64,000 nt of DNA from Osedax fenrisi. Its lineage: Eukaryota > Annelida > Polychaeta > Sabellida > Siboglinidae. The notes beneath the pieces were generated by a model. The model was not told the DNA's origin. It searched no databases and saw only the letters and a list, made by a program, of their open reading frames with translations. Within the stretch, counting starts at the first letter, position 1; every line of letters starts with the position of its first letter. Location of the stretch: positions 39,434,179-39,498,178 of the forward strand of contig OZ025243.1 of the NCBI GenBank assembly GCA_964019155.1. The letters are read 5' to 3'. The position numbers were made by a program, and so were the translations under genes. Below, piece by piece: positions 1 through 14,847 of this stretch.

Positions 1-452
1 ATTATATAACTTGTAGAAAATTCATAGCATAAATAAAAAAAATAGATTTTATTATTATATATATATGTGTAAAAAAAACAACCATATTTTTTATAAAATA
101 TAATAAGCAAATCATTCTTTGAAAATTAGAAGCTTTTTTATCTTATACATGTAACAAATATAGATGTATCCCGTACCCTTAGATAGATGACATCATACTG
201 AAATGAAATATTTGTGAATGTAATCTCTGGTAATGGTTGTACAACTCCTATATTGATTCTTATTAATTATGAGAATCTGGATTTAGAAAAAAATATATTA
301 TTTACTAAAATTATATTATATAATTTGATTAATACCCTATTAAAAAACAATAGAAAAGAAAAAATATCATCTATTAAATAATTATCAATATTATTATTAT
401 AAATTTATTAGCTAAAGTAATATAAGATTTTATAATGATTCTCTTGCCTCAG
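1..452. other. AT-rich non-coding DNA left of the first traced exon
   Basis: I see no coding exon or recognisable repeat other than short (AT)n and T runs. It probably belongs to an intron or the 5' flank of the Roco gene. Confidence 0.5.
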
Positions 453-555
453 GAATCCCTACGATGGAATTCAGACTCTACACCATTCATTCTTACAGAG
501 CTTATCACAGGCGTCATCAAGTATGCCATTACCTCGGATATGATGTTTGTAATGC

Positions 556-592
<37 letters not shown>

Positions 593-1006
593 TAATTTTT
601 AAATAAGGTTAATATTTATATTCTAATTTATTTTTTTAGCATTATTTGTCTTCATGAGAATTCAATTCAGACTCAAATATATAATGAATGGGAAAAAAAA
701 TATTAAAATTCACAAAAAAAACTTTAAATTGTCTAAAGATTTCCTCATTATTCCATGTAAGGAATAAATCTGATTTATTATTTATAATACATATATATAT
801 ATTATATCTACACTCAGTCCACAAAGACATGTATTCTTTGCACGTATAAGTGAGTCGTTACTCTTTCATACAGACGGTCAATAAGCTGTTTCTGAAACAC
901 AAGCGGGTTTCACATAGGCAACGCACTAGGAGTAACTTATCCATTGAAGATGTCGCGAAAATAAACGCAGAAATATTTCATGAGGTTCCTCGATTGGATG
1001 ATAAAG
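453..1006 (+). CDS. Roco gene, N-terminal exons before the LRRs
   Basis: Two exons, 453-548 and 874-1006. The first follows a good polypyrimidine acceptor (ctcttgcctcag) and reads 32 open codons to a GT donor; I recognise no domain in it, and its assignment is the least certain of the gene. The second starts after tttcatacag, is basic at first (NKLFLKHKRVSHRQRTRS) and ends DDK before a gtacaag donor in phase 1, which matches the next LRR exon. A GTG at 850 opens the same frame but sits on the intron side of the acceptor, so it is not used as a start here. Confidence 0.55.
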
Positions 1007-1083
1007 GTACAAGTATACTAATATATTATATTATTATATATACTTAATGTGTTATGATATTTTTATACTATTTTTATTATATA

Positions 1084-1124
<41 letters not shown>

Positions 1125-4100
1125 TTAAATTTATATATTGGAATATATATCTATATATCTATAGATATATAATATAAAATAAATATGTCTCTCTCACTCT
1201 CTTTTAGTTTTAATATTCTATCTCTCTCACTATCTTTGAGTCACTCTCTCTCACTCTCTCTTTCTCTATATTACTTTCTATGTGTACATCACTTTCTCCC
1301 ACTCTCTCAGTCTCTCTCTCTCAGTCTCTCTCTCTCTCTCATTCTATCAATCTATCTCTCAGTATTTCTTTATATCACTTTGTCTCTCTCTCTCTCTACC
1401 TCATATATCTCTCTTTACATCACTTTCATAATCGCAGTTTTCGAAGAGATTTGCGAAATGAAGAGTTTGAAACACATTGAGTTACAATCGCATGCATTTG
1501 TGAACATTCCTAAAGAAATCGGCAACTTGAAGGAGCTCAACCTCTTGTCATTGAAACACTCACCCTGCCTTCTTACAATACCCGGAGAACTGGGCAATTG
1601 CAAACATCTTACTAGTTTGTACTATGATTCGTTAATGAGAGTCATTTTAAATTGTATATGTATATATATATAAATTTATTGTAAAATTAATAATAATATT
1701 AAATGTTGAATTTGATGATTTGAAAATGTGTTTAATTCACTCTATATAACACATAATATATAAAAGGCATCATTTATGAATAACGTGTATATAAGAAATT
1801 CTACTAAACTCCAATTTATAGTCCATAGGATAATATAATAGAGCCTTTATCTATATAAAAATTAAATTAAAATGTTTATTTTTGATGTTTAATGTTTATT
1901 TATAGTTTATATTTTAATAAATATGATTATATTTTTAATAATTAATATAACAATAATATATTTTATTATATATAATATTATATATTATTAAAAACATTTT
2001 GGATATTATAAGTATTAATAAAATAAGTTATTATTTGAAAATCATATGGATGATAAATAATTTCAATTTTTTTTTATAAATATATATACATAAATATTTT
2101 AAATTAATAATATAGAGGAAAAGTGTCTTTTAAAATACTTAAAAATATATATTAAAATGTTATACAAATATATATACTACTAAATAAACAATAGTAAATA
2201 TAATGTAACAAAATAATATTGATATATTAAAAATAAATTATAACAAAATAACATAAATTAAACAAGTTGATACTCTTTTAAATATCCATTTTCCCTCTTT
2301 TTATAAATGCAAATAGTTGACGACCAGATATTAAATAGTCATTGATATATCTACATGATAATTTGTGTATACATTTATTTAAAAATGTATTCTAATTAGA
2401 AATTAATATAAGATAATTGAATTTGAAATTTATAAATTATTATCCAAAAAAATGTTATATTATAAAATCTAATTTATGTTTAACGTATAATTCAATTATA
2501 ATTTTACCATAATTTAATACAAAAATTAAACGCATTCCTTCAGAGTTAGAAATAGACGATTGCCACTCGCTGATGACACCCCCTTCAGAGGTCGTACAGA
2601 GAGGTACCCCGTCGGTTATGGCCTACCTCAAGAAACTATCGGCAGGTAGGTCGTCGCCGTTCTATTATCGGTGGTGATGATCGGTGGCAATAATAGACAG
2701 GGGCGTGGTTTTGTAGCATGAAAACTTGGACATTATACAGACTACCGTTGTATCTTCTCAATGTATTTAGGAAATTATAAATAAAATACAGAACTTGGAT
2801 AATAATTAATAAAAAAATATTGTAAAAATTAAATTATTTAACACATTTTAACTCCAGCGCCTATCCTTAACTGAATGTGTACAGACCACCTCCCCGTTAC
2901 ACGACCTCACTCTCATCAACAGGTATGACGAGAAGCTGGCGTACTAAACTGATGCTAGTGGGACTGGGGGGAGCTGGCAAGACCAGGTTTAGCGCAGTGT
3001 GTGTGTGTGTGTAATACATGTCATCTAGTATAGTATATATTCAGCAGTATCTATTCAACTGTATCTATAGTACAGTATATTACAGTATCTATTCAGCAGT
3101 ATATTACAGTATCTATTGAGCAGTATATTACAATATCTATAATAGAGTATCTATATAAGAGTAAGTTAACTGTACAAGATCATTACAGTGACTTGCAGTG
3201 TCTAGTGACTAACAGAAGATATAGAGTGTATCTATAGTATTCATTATTAACTATGTATAGAACATTATGTATAGAACAATAGTGTGTCCATTAACACTAG
3301 TTTTCTACATAAGACCCTGTTAAATGTGTAATAGATCTAGTGTCTATAATGTGGTATAGTCAATACCATATAGAGCACAAACAATAGAACAGTATAAAGC
3401 CCTACATTTAGTGAAGTATTATATGAAATAACGTTTAACTATGATTCATAAGAGCGATTAACTATGATTCATAAGAGCAATTAACTATGATTCATAAGAG
3501 CAATTAACTATGATTCATAACTCATCATTCTACTGTAGTTTGATACGAGCTCTGACCAATGGACTCGGCAGAACAGAAACTATGAATGAAAAAGAGGACA
3601 TTACTGATGGTTTACTTTAGCGTTTAACAATTTAATAGATATACTTTAAAATATACTATTAATTTATCGACTATAATCTATTATAATAGATCTATATTTG
3701 TAAAATTAATAGTCTATATTCTTTAATGATTACATATGATTTAAAGTATAAGATACATACGAGTTAAATGTAATAATTATCAGACCTCTCTAACTTTAAA
3801 GTATATCATCTTTATATTCGGGTCATAAGTGTCATCATAGTATCTGACAAGGTTTTCCATTTTAATCAATCATTAACAATCGTAAAGTTGATATCAATAT
3901 TAATGTTTACCTAAATCTAATAAATATAAATTTATTATATTATTAAATAGTGAATATCTTTATATGAAACTCTTGTAGCTATATTATTATTATTATCATG
4001 ATCATATACTAGTGAGAAACTCTTCATAAATCATTCGATCGTATATATTATTAATCTCTTATATTAAAGCTATACATAATATTTACATTATAAATATATA

Positions 4101-4757
4101 ATAAAGCTTAATTTTAACATAGGAATTAACATCAAGAATTGGTCAGTAAAAGTGAACAATGGTCCACTATTAACTTATAATATTTGGGACTTTGCAGGAC
4201 AAACAATATATTACAATACTCATCAGGTTTTTATCATCGATAATTATATTAATATTGATTTATAAGAAATTTTTCTTTATAATATAATAAATAAATTAAA
4301 AAAAATATCAGTCTCTATTTGGTAAATAGTAAATAGTATTTACTACTAAAGGGCTTCAAATAAGACTTATATTCTTACCCTATTGTTGCCCAGTATGTAC
4401 ATATAATAATAATAATTATAATATATAATATAAAGTATATTCATTATGACTATTTAAAGTAATGCATACTCCTATTATTCAGAATATAAGCATCGAGATG
4501 TATAGACAGTGATGTACCTATCGAAGGATAAACTCTAGCCCTAATGTAACCACCATATTGATTGACAGTTCTTCCTGTCTGACCGAGCTATTTACCTGTT
4601 GCTATGGACGACCAGACTAGGGTACGAACACGCAGGCCTTGATTTCTGGTTGAACTCCATCCGCTGTCATGCCCCCAATGCTCCTGTTTTTATCATCGGT
4701 TTACACATATATATTATATTATTATTATTATTATTATTATTATTAGCATCATTATCA

Positions 4758-4788
<31 letters not shown>

Positions 4789-5724
4789 CAGATTTTGGAA
4801 TTACCAAGCTTAGAATATAGAATAATAGAATTATAGAATTATAGAATAATTACTGACTACTGAGACAGATACATTCATATATAACAAATATTAATGACAA
4901 ATTTATATATAATATATTAGATACATCTTGATATCGGGTGGCTCCGTTTATAATAAATTATATTTATTCCGAATTCATAAAGAAATTATTGATCACATAA
5001 TTTACCATTACAATTAATTATGAAATATTTCTTTAAAATTTAGACACAAATATTTGATTTTAATTTCTTCTCAAATAATTATATCTTGAATATCACTACA
5101 ATAGTTGAGCACTAAAACACACGCATTCATGATATTAGGTACGCATTGCGACCAAGTGGAAAGAGTAGAAATTCCAGTTGAACACTTGATGAAACAGTAC
5201 TCACAGATCAAAGGCTTCTTTAATATCAGTTCCACAACGGGAATGGTAACTTGTATACTAACGCACTTAATATTCACGTAAATATTCAATGATGTGGTCT
5301 TATGGGCTAAATTGTATAATTTATTATACATACTTATTTAAATATTTTACACATTTATATTGTTTAGTAAATATAAAATTAAAAATATTACATTTTTTTT
5401 TCTCAAAATTATTACCATATTTACATAAGTAGATAACCCGTTTAAATATTAAAAATAACATTATGGAATTATTAGGGAATTAAGAAATTAGAGACCGCAA
5501 TCATAGACGAAACATTGCTGGCCCCGTACATGGGCGAGAGAGTGCCGTCCGTCTACATCGAGTTGGAGAGGAGAATCGTGAAGCGACGAGACAGCCACGA
5601 GAGCATACTTAAACTAGACGAAATCGAAAGTATGGCTAAAAATATCGGCATCCTCGGCAACGACGAGGTTACCTTGGCAACGGTGTAAACAAAGTACTAT
5701 AGTGAAGTATTATCTATATACTAA

Positions 5725-5760
<36 letters not shown>

Positions 5761-5771
5761 TATACTAAAAT

Positions 5772-5810
<39 letters not shown>

Positions 5811-8800
5811 ATAAGATAAGATAAATTTTATTAATCTAATCATTATAAAAGAAAAACAATAAACTGACAAATAAAATAGTCAGAAATAGTCAGGCTTTTG
5901 AGGTATTTTACATTAAATAAATATATACAGATAACACATGTACATACGTTTATGAGATTTAACTAAATGTTATAAATCCACCAGATAAAAATGGCGATCA
6001 GATATTTCCACGACATGGGTGTGATACAGTTCTTTGACCGAGACTTCCTGCGTGACTATGTGGTGATATCTCCGCAGTGGATAGTCGACGCTATGGCAGG
6101 ACTGGTGTCGGTCAAGGACGTCAACAACTCTCCTATCAAGGTCACTGCTCGTAGCCATACTTTGTTGATTAACGAATCAACCATTACTACTACTATATTA
6201 CTATTAAATCACTATTACATCATTATTACATCACTGTTACATCATTATTACATCACTGTTACATCACTATTACATCACTATTACATCACTATTACATCAC
6301 TATTACATCACTATCACATCATCCTTACATCACTGTTACATCATTATTACATTAATAGTACATCATTATTACATCACTATTACATCACTATTACATCACA
6401 ACTACATCACTGTTACATCACTGTTACATCACTGTTACATCACTGTTACATCACTGTTACATCACTATTACTTCACAATTACACACCTATTACATCATTA
6501 TTACATCACTAGTACACACAACTCTAACATAGCCACCACCATAGGACGGACACTTCTGCCACGCTGACATGAACCTAGTGTGGCCATCTCACACTCCAGA
6601 ACTTCAACAATGGCTGCTCATGCTTACGGAACAGTTTGACATCACATTCCCCCTGTCAGACTCCCCTACAAACCTGATCCCTTGTCTGCTGTCTCCGATT
6701 GAACCCAAGGTTCACCCTTATAACTGTGTAACCCATGTAGATGTATTTATCCTAGATGTACAATGTACATTGTATGTATCATCGTATCGGCTAATGGATA
6801 TATACTTACGAAATGTAACTATTTAAATGTTATATAAAAGTATGATATTTTAACATATTTTAATTTATATATTTATTTATTTTTACTTTATTAATTTTTA
6901 ATTTTTCCTTTTAAGAGAAAGAGTATTTAGTTTATTATTTATTTTAAAATCAAAGTACAGATTTAATTAATAATAGGCTTCATCATCTTTGTACTAGATT
7001 CTAGCATATAGAAGGTTTGAATGATTTTTATGTATATATTTTGATATATATTTACTTTTCAAACTATATTGACTCACCACTATATACCATTATACATTAC
7101 TGTATACCGTTATACATTACTGTATACGAGTAAACAAACACAATAATCGGCTGCGTGGTTCCAGCTAAAACCGAGCAACGAGAAATGCGCCCAAAGTCTG
7201 ATGATCTACACGTTTGAATACCTGCCGTCGGGTCTGTTTAATCGGGCCCAAGTACGCCTGTTCCAGTACACCGATGCCAGTCTCATCTGGAAGTTGGGCT
7301 CCGTGTTACGCAAGAATAACAACGAAGCTATAGGTGATGTAGCGGCGATGATTAATTGTGAATTAATCGCTATTTATCATATTAAAATCTATAATTTAAT
7401 TCAATATACTTAATCATTATATAAATTTATATATTTTCAGTCTACCTTTTATTGAATATTATTTAATTAATTTAATTGTGATTTATTATATTATATTGAA
7501 GTGAATCTTACAAAATTATATATTATATTAGATATGTATCGGAAGCTATAAGTTATACATTATACAATCATTTTATTTCTTTAAAATTTATTTATAATTA
7601 TGATGATATTATATTAACTTGTTGATATCATTAGTATCGAGCGTGTTTGTAATTCCTCGTTTCGCCGCCCAATTTCTAGTGATTCAGAAAACCAAGAACT
7701 CACTACAGGTCTACGTGACGGGAAATAGTCCCGACAACTTCCTGTTCATAGTTCACGAAGTGATCACCAGTCTGATCTCGGAGGCCTACAACGGAATCTG
7801 TTACGACTACACGATTCCGTGCCCAGAATGCATCCTGATAAGCGAAGCTAGTTACGAACACGATCGCATAAACTCGATGTAATCCTACGTTGTATAGTAT
7901 GTAGTAAGTAGTAGTGATGTAGATGATGCTAACATCTAAAGCATTGATGTAGTCTCATTTACCTAAATTCTCAATTCGGCTCGGGTTCGATTAGGCAGAG
8001 TCTCGGCTCGGGAGCGTTAGGCTAGAGTCTTGGCTCGACTCGGGCTCGTTTTTTTTTCGAAAATGAAAGTCTACTCAGCATTGATAACAAAAAATCTCAA
8101 CTCTGCATTAAAAAGCTCGGAATCATTTACATCACTAGTATTTAGTCTAACCTACTCGTAAATAAATAACTCAGCTGGTAACTCGGCTGGTAAAAGCAAT
8201 AAGGTGATTACTAAAATTAGCTCGTTACGCTATTCAGTTCTGTAATAGATAACATCTTTGAAAATTAACTATGTTTAGATTTATAATTTGTTTTAAAGGA
8301 ATAGCTTTGTTATTCGTATTAGTATTATTACAATTTTATTGACTCAATAATTGTAGATATTGTGTATGCATCATATCAATGAAACAAATAGTAAATAAAG
8401 TAAACAATAACTATGTTATAAAACTATAACATATTGCGAATAGCACATTTTATTTATATATATATATATTTTAAATAGATTGAGAAAGAGTGTGATGGTG
8501 AACTTAGTTTGATTCGCTATAAATTGAGACTGAGTTAAATAAATTATATTGGAAAAAAACATGAACATTTTATTAGATACAAATTATTTATAAATTCGTT
8601 TTTAATTTTTTTTGAATGATATTCAATTCAATGTATATTATCATTCTAAATAACCTTATGTGTATTACATTATATTAAAATTTAACATAAATATAATATA
8701 ATCATTAATATAAATATTAAACTCAAATATGTACTTTCAAATAATGTTTAAATATAAACAAATCATACAAGCGTAACATAAAAGTTTCTAATAAAACACA

Positions 8801-8932
8801 TAAAGAGACTCTCCTTGTTAAATATAACTATTAAGTAGCGAACCAATTCTAATATTTATATATGTATATATTTATCAAATTAGATTTAGATCTTGATTTT
8901 TTCTTAAGTGAAATAACATCAAATATAGAATT

Positions 8933-9022
<90 letters not shown>

Positions 9023-11794
9023 ATATATATAAAATAAGCATCTAATAATAAGAATGAAATATTACAGAATATCAATGAATTATCGATGTTTTCTGGTGAG
9101 ATGATAAAGAGGGCAGTAGAGAAACGTGTTCCGTTCCTGCAATGTCATACCAACTTCCACACTATTCCCATAAGTCTTCTGCAAGGTTATTATCTAGTGC
9201 AACTATCTATGACTCAATGACTCTACAAATATATCATTTTGTAAACGTGTTGTATTAAATTAATGAACAATTAATGAACAATTACATTGTTATATAAATT
9301 AACCTTGTATAATAGAATAATATCTATGTTTTATAGTTTGATACACCATATTTATAATGGTTTTAATTAAATTTAAAATTTTATTTATTTGAGGATAATC
9401 ATAAAGATAAGAATTAACTATTTATATAATTTTACTTAATCTTTATTGTTGATAAATATAATTAAAAATATCATTGAAAAGTATTTTCTTACTTTATATC
9501 TTTATTATCTATATTACTAAGAAAATATATAAATATATATATATTTTAGATTAAAGTTAATTTGTTTGTGAATAAATAAAAAAATCATTAATATTTTAAA
9601 GTTACATTGAACAATAATTATTAAAATCTACAAAAATAAAAAATAAAAAAATAACCAAATAATATTTAATATCAAAATATTTTATAACAAGTTTTATGAG
9701 ATGTTTAAAATCACAATAGATAATAAATAATTAATAACAAAATTAACAATAATAATAATAAATAAAGTAGAACCGAGTCTATTATTTCTAATTAGGCACC
9801 GATCACGTTACAAGCGACCTAACCATTGTTACAGCGAAGGTTCCGGTGACTGATAAACACGACCTTGACCTTCAACTACGTAACAGCATCGGTGCTCTGG
9901 ACGACTTCCGCAAGGCGTTATCGCGAGACATCTACCTTCACTGCAGTCTGACCAGCGAAGGGGATACCGCTCTGGCTAAACAACTCTGTCAGGATCTCAA
10001 ACGTCACTCCTATACTTGGTAAGCTTACTAATACTTTATTATAAGTCTAGAGGCAAATGATTGGGCATATTGTTCTGTTAACTATATTAACATACACGGG
10101 TAGTGGGACACGAGTTCGCGCCCAGTCTTGACCAATGAAATAGATATTAAAATAATATTTAGAAGTGATCCGATATAATTGAGTATAATAAATGATCGGT
10201 TATCGTTAAAATCATGGATAACACGAGAGCGGCTTCGAAGGGACATTAGAACCATATATGGTTATAAGTGAAAACTTCATCTAAATACCTCAATAGGATA
10301 AAACACTTCACCAAATTAATAATAACAACAATAGATCATCACTCTTAGGTGTGGTATATTGTAACTAGGTTAATGTATTGGTTAGCATTATGATCTATCT
10401 TATACTTATACATTATCATTCAAACATGTAGTACGCTGATATAATTATTCTCAGCTAAAGTTCTGTTTTTTAAATTAAATTATCAGCTGCCTTTCTTACG
10501 CTCTTAACTTATATGTCTGTATTCTTGTATACGCTAGGTATATAAATCTATATTAATCATGACCACCTCACATATCTATCAACTTATTAACCTCCATTAT
10601 AGTATAGTATACTATAGTAATATTATAATGTGAGGATGTAGTGATGAACGCATCTAATGCGTGCATTTTACATTTATTAGATACATATTTACTCATAGAA
10701 TTTACGTAAAGTTTCATAGGAGCATCCCACACTGATGTAGTAGCTGCCACAGTAAATATGTATTGTATGAGTTAATATATAATTACGTTTGTGATTCTCG
10801 CTACTCACTCAATAATCATAGTAATAGTGTATATTACATAGCTTATTATAATGTATATTACATAGATGTGTATATATTACCCAAGTGTAACTTTTAATGC
10901 CCCTTGTGTATGAAGTTGGATGAATGATGAGAACAATGAACAGTCAATAGAGAGCAATCTAGCATTTCAAGATTGTAAGGTATGTGTAATTTAACTTAAG
11001 CCTTATTGTACTACCCCATAATACCCTATAGTACTACCCCATAATACCCTATAATGCTACCCCATAATACCCTATGGTACTACCCCATAATACCCTATGG
11101 TAATACCCCATAATACCCTATAATTCTACCCCATAATACCCTATGGTACTACCCCATAATACCCTATGGTAATACCCCATAATACCCTATAATTCTACCC
11201 CATAATACCCTATGGTACTACCCCATAATACCCTATGGTAATACCCCATAATGTTATATAGTACTACCCAATAATACCCTATGGTACTACCCCATAATAC
11301 CCTACAGTACTACCCCATAATACCCTATAGTGCTACCCCATAATGTTATATAGTGCTACCCCATATTGCCCTATAGTACTACCCAATAAAACCCTATATT
11401 TCTTACCCCAAAAGTCATATATTGTTACCCCATAAATCCCCTACTATCGTGCTATAAATAGCCTCACCGTTACACACAGGTTTTCCTGGTGATCATTTCT
11501 AACGAATACTCGCTGGATAAGATCACATGTCAACGCTTCATAGAGTTCAAAGAGGAGAAGGTCACACGACCTCTACTGCTGTTGACCAATGGGAGCTCTT
11601 CGGAGTGGAAACAATCTGACCTCGGCTGTCGTATCGGAGCGCAGGAGGTAAGTGGCTATACCGTTGTAATGATAATGTGTGTGTAGGTGATGTATTACTA
11701 CGATCTATATTGTAGTTATACTTATAGATTGATATATAATAACGTAATATTATACAATTAGCCGTGAATATCAAAAATATATAACATATATCAC

Positions 11795-11838
<44 letters not shown>

Positions 11839-13663
11839 CAACTAATTGAATATTGTAATACATGATTACAGTTATACATAGACATGAGGAATTCGTCATT
11901 ATACGAAGAGAAATTAAAAGATATTATTAAATCTTTAAATTCAAAAATATCCAAAGAGGTAATTTCATTATTTTATCTCTCTCACTTATATGTGTATAGG
12001 CCATTATAATGTATATATATAATATATATATAGTATATATATATATATATATATTAATAATAATAATAATACTAATAATAAACCTAGTAATTAATATTGA
12101 CAATAATAACTAATAGCGTGATAAATCACATACATGTTTCTTAAGTTATTGTTGGTCTAATTCTAAAGCTGCCGTGAAGAATGGAACAAAACATATTGGT
12201 AAATTACTATAGATTATAGTAAATAACATATCATTTAATAAATAATAATTAATAATATATAATTTATATGCACTTATATTGTAATAATTAAAAATATTAC
12301 AATATTAATATTAATAATGTGAATAATATAATTAAACATTATTAATATTAATTATAATTAATAATTATACTAACATATGATACTAAATTGATTATGCTGT
12401 ACCACAGCTGGTGCCTTAGGAATAGTGGATCCGAGGGATATTAAGAAACATATAAACAAAGCTCTTGATGATGATAACGCTTGTTGGCTTGATGTGGAAA
12501 ACGTAGGACAGGTTCAATTCACCTATAGATCACAAATAGTAGAATCATTATGCGTAAATAATTATAAATAATTTTATTAATTTAATATTTGATTTATAAA
12601 TTTACTATTACATCGTTATTACGATAAATCTAAATAGAATATGTTATGTGAGTATTACCATTAATTAGGATTACAATACATATACATATTAGGGATGTAA
12701 ACGGGTACATGATATCTCAGGTGCATTGTCCACTAAACAAGTTCTATATCCTTTGAAGATATAGGAGGCCTAGCACCAGTGATGGGCACCGATCCCGATC
12801 CTCTATTTATTCTCTTATGCGATCCTTTTCCCGATCCCGATCCTAAGTTTCTTACCCGATCCCGATCACAATATTATTTATATATTTAATTAATACGATT
12901 TTATTTCATAATTCGAAACAATATATATGTAGGTATAATATATATGTAATATTAATTGTTAATAATTGTAAATAATATATATTATTAATATATTGCATTA
13001 TATTTCAATAATAAGTCAATTGAATTAAATACATATATTGAATCTATATCATATAGACTAAATGATATAGTGAATTAAATATAATTTATTATATAAATGC
13101 ATTGAATTGGATACAAATATCTACTCAGTGTACGACGTACAATGTACGCTGAGTCAAAGTCGTGGTTTACTTATACGATATCAATTTATTAAATTCTATT
13201 ATAGTAAAAATAACAATTATTATTTAAATACTACATGGTCTTGGTATACATTGGAAAACATTACAAAATAATGATCAATACATTATCATATCAATATAAT
13301 AATCTAATATTAAAATGTTGTTAATATTCTTATAAATATATATAATAACATATAGTGTATCGTATATGCAATGATGGGCACCGATGCTTTTTTATGGTTC
13401 GGCCATCCCGATCCCAATCCTTATCCCGATCCCGATCCTCCATTTACCCGATCCTTTGCCGATCCCGATCCTGATCCTCTATTTCTTACCCGATACCGAT
13501 CCCGATCCTGTCCATCACTGCCTAACACATACCACTCCCTTTTCACTGCCTATTACATCCACAGTGTGGAGGGAGTTACAATAATATAATATATTTCATA
13601 AATGATATTTTATTAAATTATTTATTTTTAACTGAACAATACTTATATAATTAGTATTATATA

Positions 13664-13701
<38 letters not shown>

Positions 13702-14430
13702 CACAAGGTAAAAATGAAATAATGAATTTGAAATATTAAGTAAAGTTAGGTGAATGATTAGTGTTTCTTATTAAAGCCCTTCGTAATTATTAAATTATCA
13801 AAAATCCAATAAAATGTGTTCAATTATTTATCTATAAATTTATTTTTTTAAATTAAACAACAATTTTTATTTTATTATTATCTATAACCAATTTAGTTTA
13901 TTTATTATTAAGTTATTAAAATAATTTAATCAATTTAATTTATTTATTTTCTGTGTTTTATAAGGGAGACGATCAAAAAGGACGAGTTGAGGGTTAAAGG
14001 TTACATTTGAAATACGAGTTAATAGTATATACATATATTTTGTATAGATATTTGTGGGTTATATGGTTTAATTGGTTTAGTTTTGTCCTGTTTGGTTTTT
14101 TTTAGCTGCATTACATCCCAAAGTTAGACTATACAAATTTATTTCGCATTTAAAATTTTACCTTTGCACCTCAACTCATCTTTTTGATCGTAACCCTTTT
14201 ATAATATATATTTTATAATTTTTAATATTGTAAATTACCTATAATTATAATTTTTTTTAATCAATTCACTCAATGATACTAATATATATATATATATATA
14301 TATACATATAATAATAATACTTCTATGAATAGCATGGCCTCTATCAAGACATAAGCGTGGGCATAAAATCTTCAAAACTTATTATTGCCTGCATTTCTGA
14401 ACAGGTTTCATACAGTTACAGATGCCAGTC

Positions 14431-14515
<85 letters not shown>

Positions 14516-14808
14516 ATTATAATAATAATAATATTTAGAAATATCATTTATTTATTATTTCTATTATTCAGTAGAATGTGTTGCTTTGACAAGGATATTA
14601 ATTTATTTTATAAAGGTGATTTATTTATTGCTGATTTTATTTATATTATTTTGTTAATATTTATCAATACTGAATTATATTTAATAACATAATCTAGGTT
14701 AAAAAGTTCAAAGTTTAAGTTTATGTTCATGTGTATGTTAAAAATAATTATTCTAAGTAATATGAGTTTGAAATTAATCATATAATTAATTTAATTATAT
14801 ATTATATT

Positions 14809-14847
<39 letters not shown>

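Noticed and set aside
5071..5331. Minus-strand 86-codon frame
   Set aside because: It is the shadow of the Roc exon 5139-5245, which has the THCD motif and phase-correct junctions on the plus strand.
11005..11440. CRISPR-like array
   Set aside because: Units are contiguous without unique spacers, in a eukaryotic intron; it is a minisatellite.
14357..14692. 111-codon frame with a Tyr-Ile run
   Set aside because: It mostly translates an (AT)n tract; no splice or domain support.
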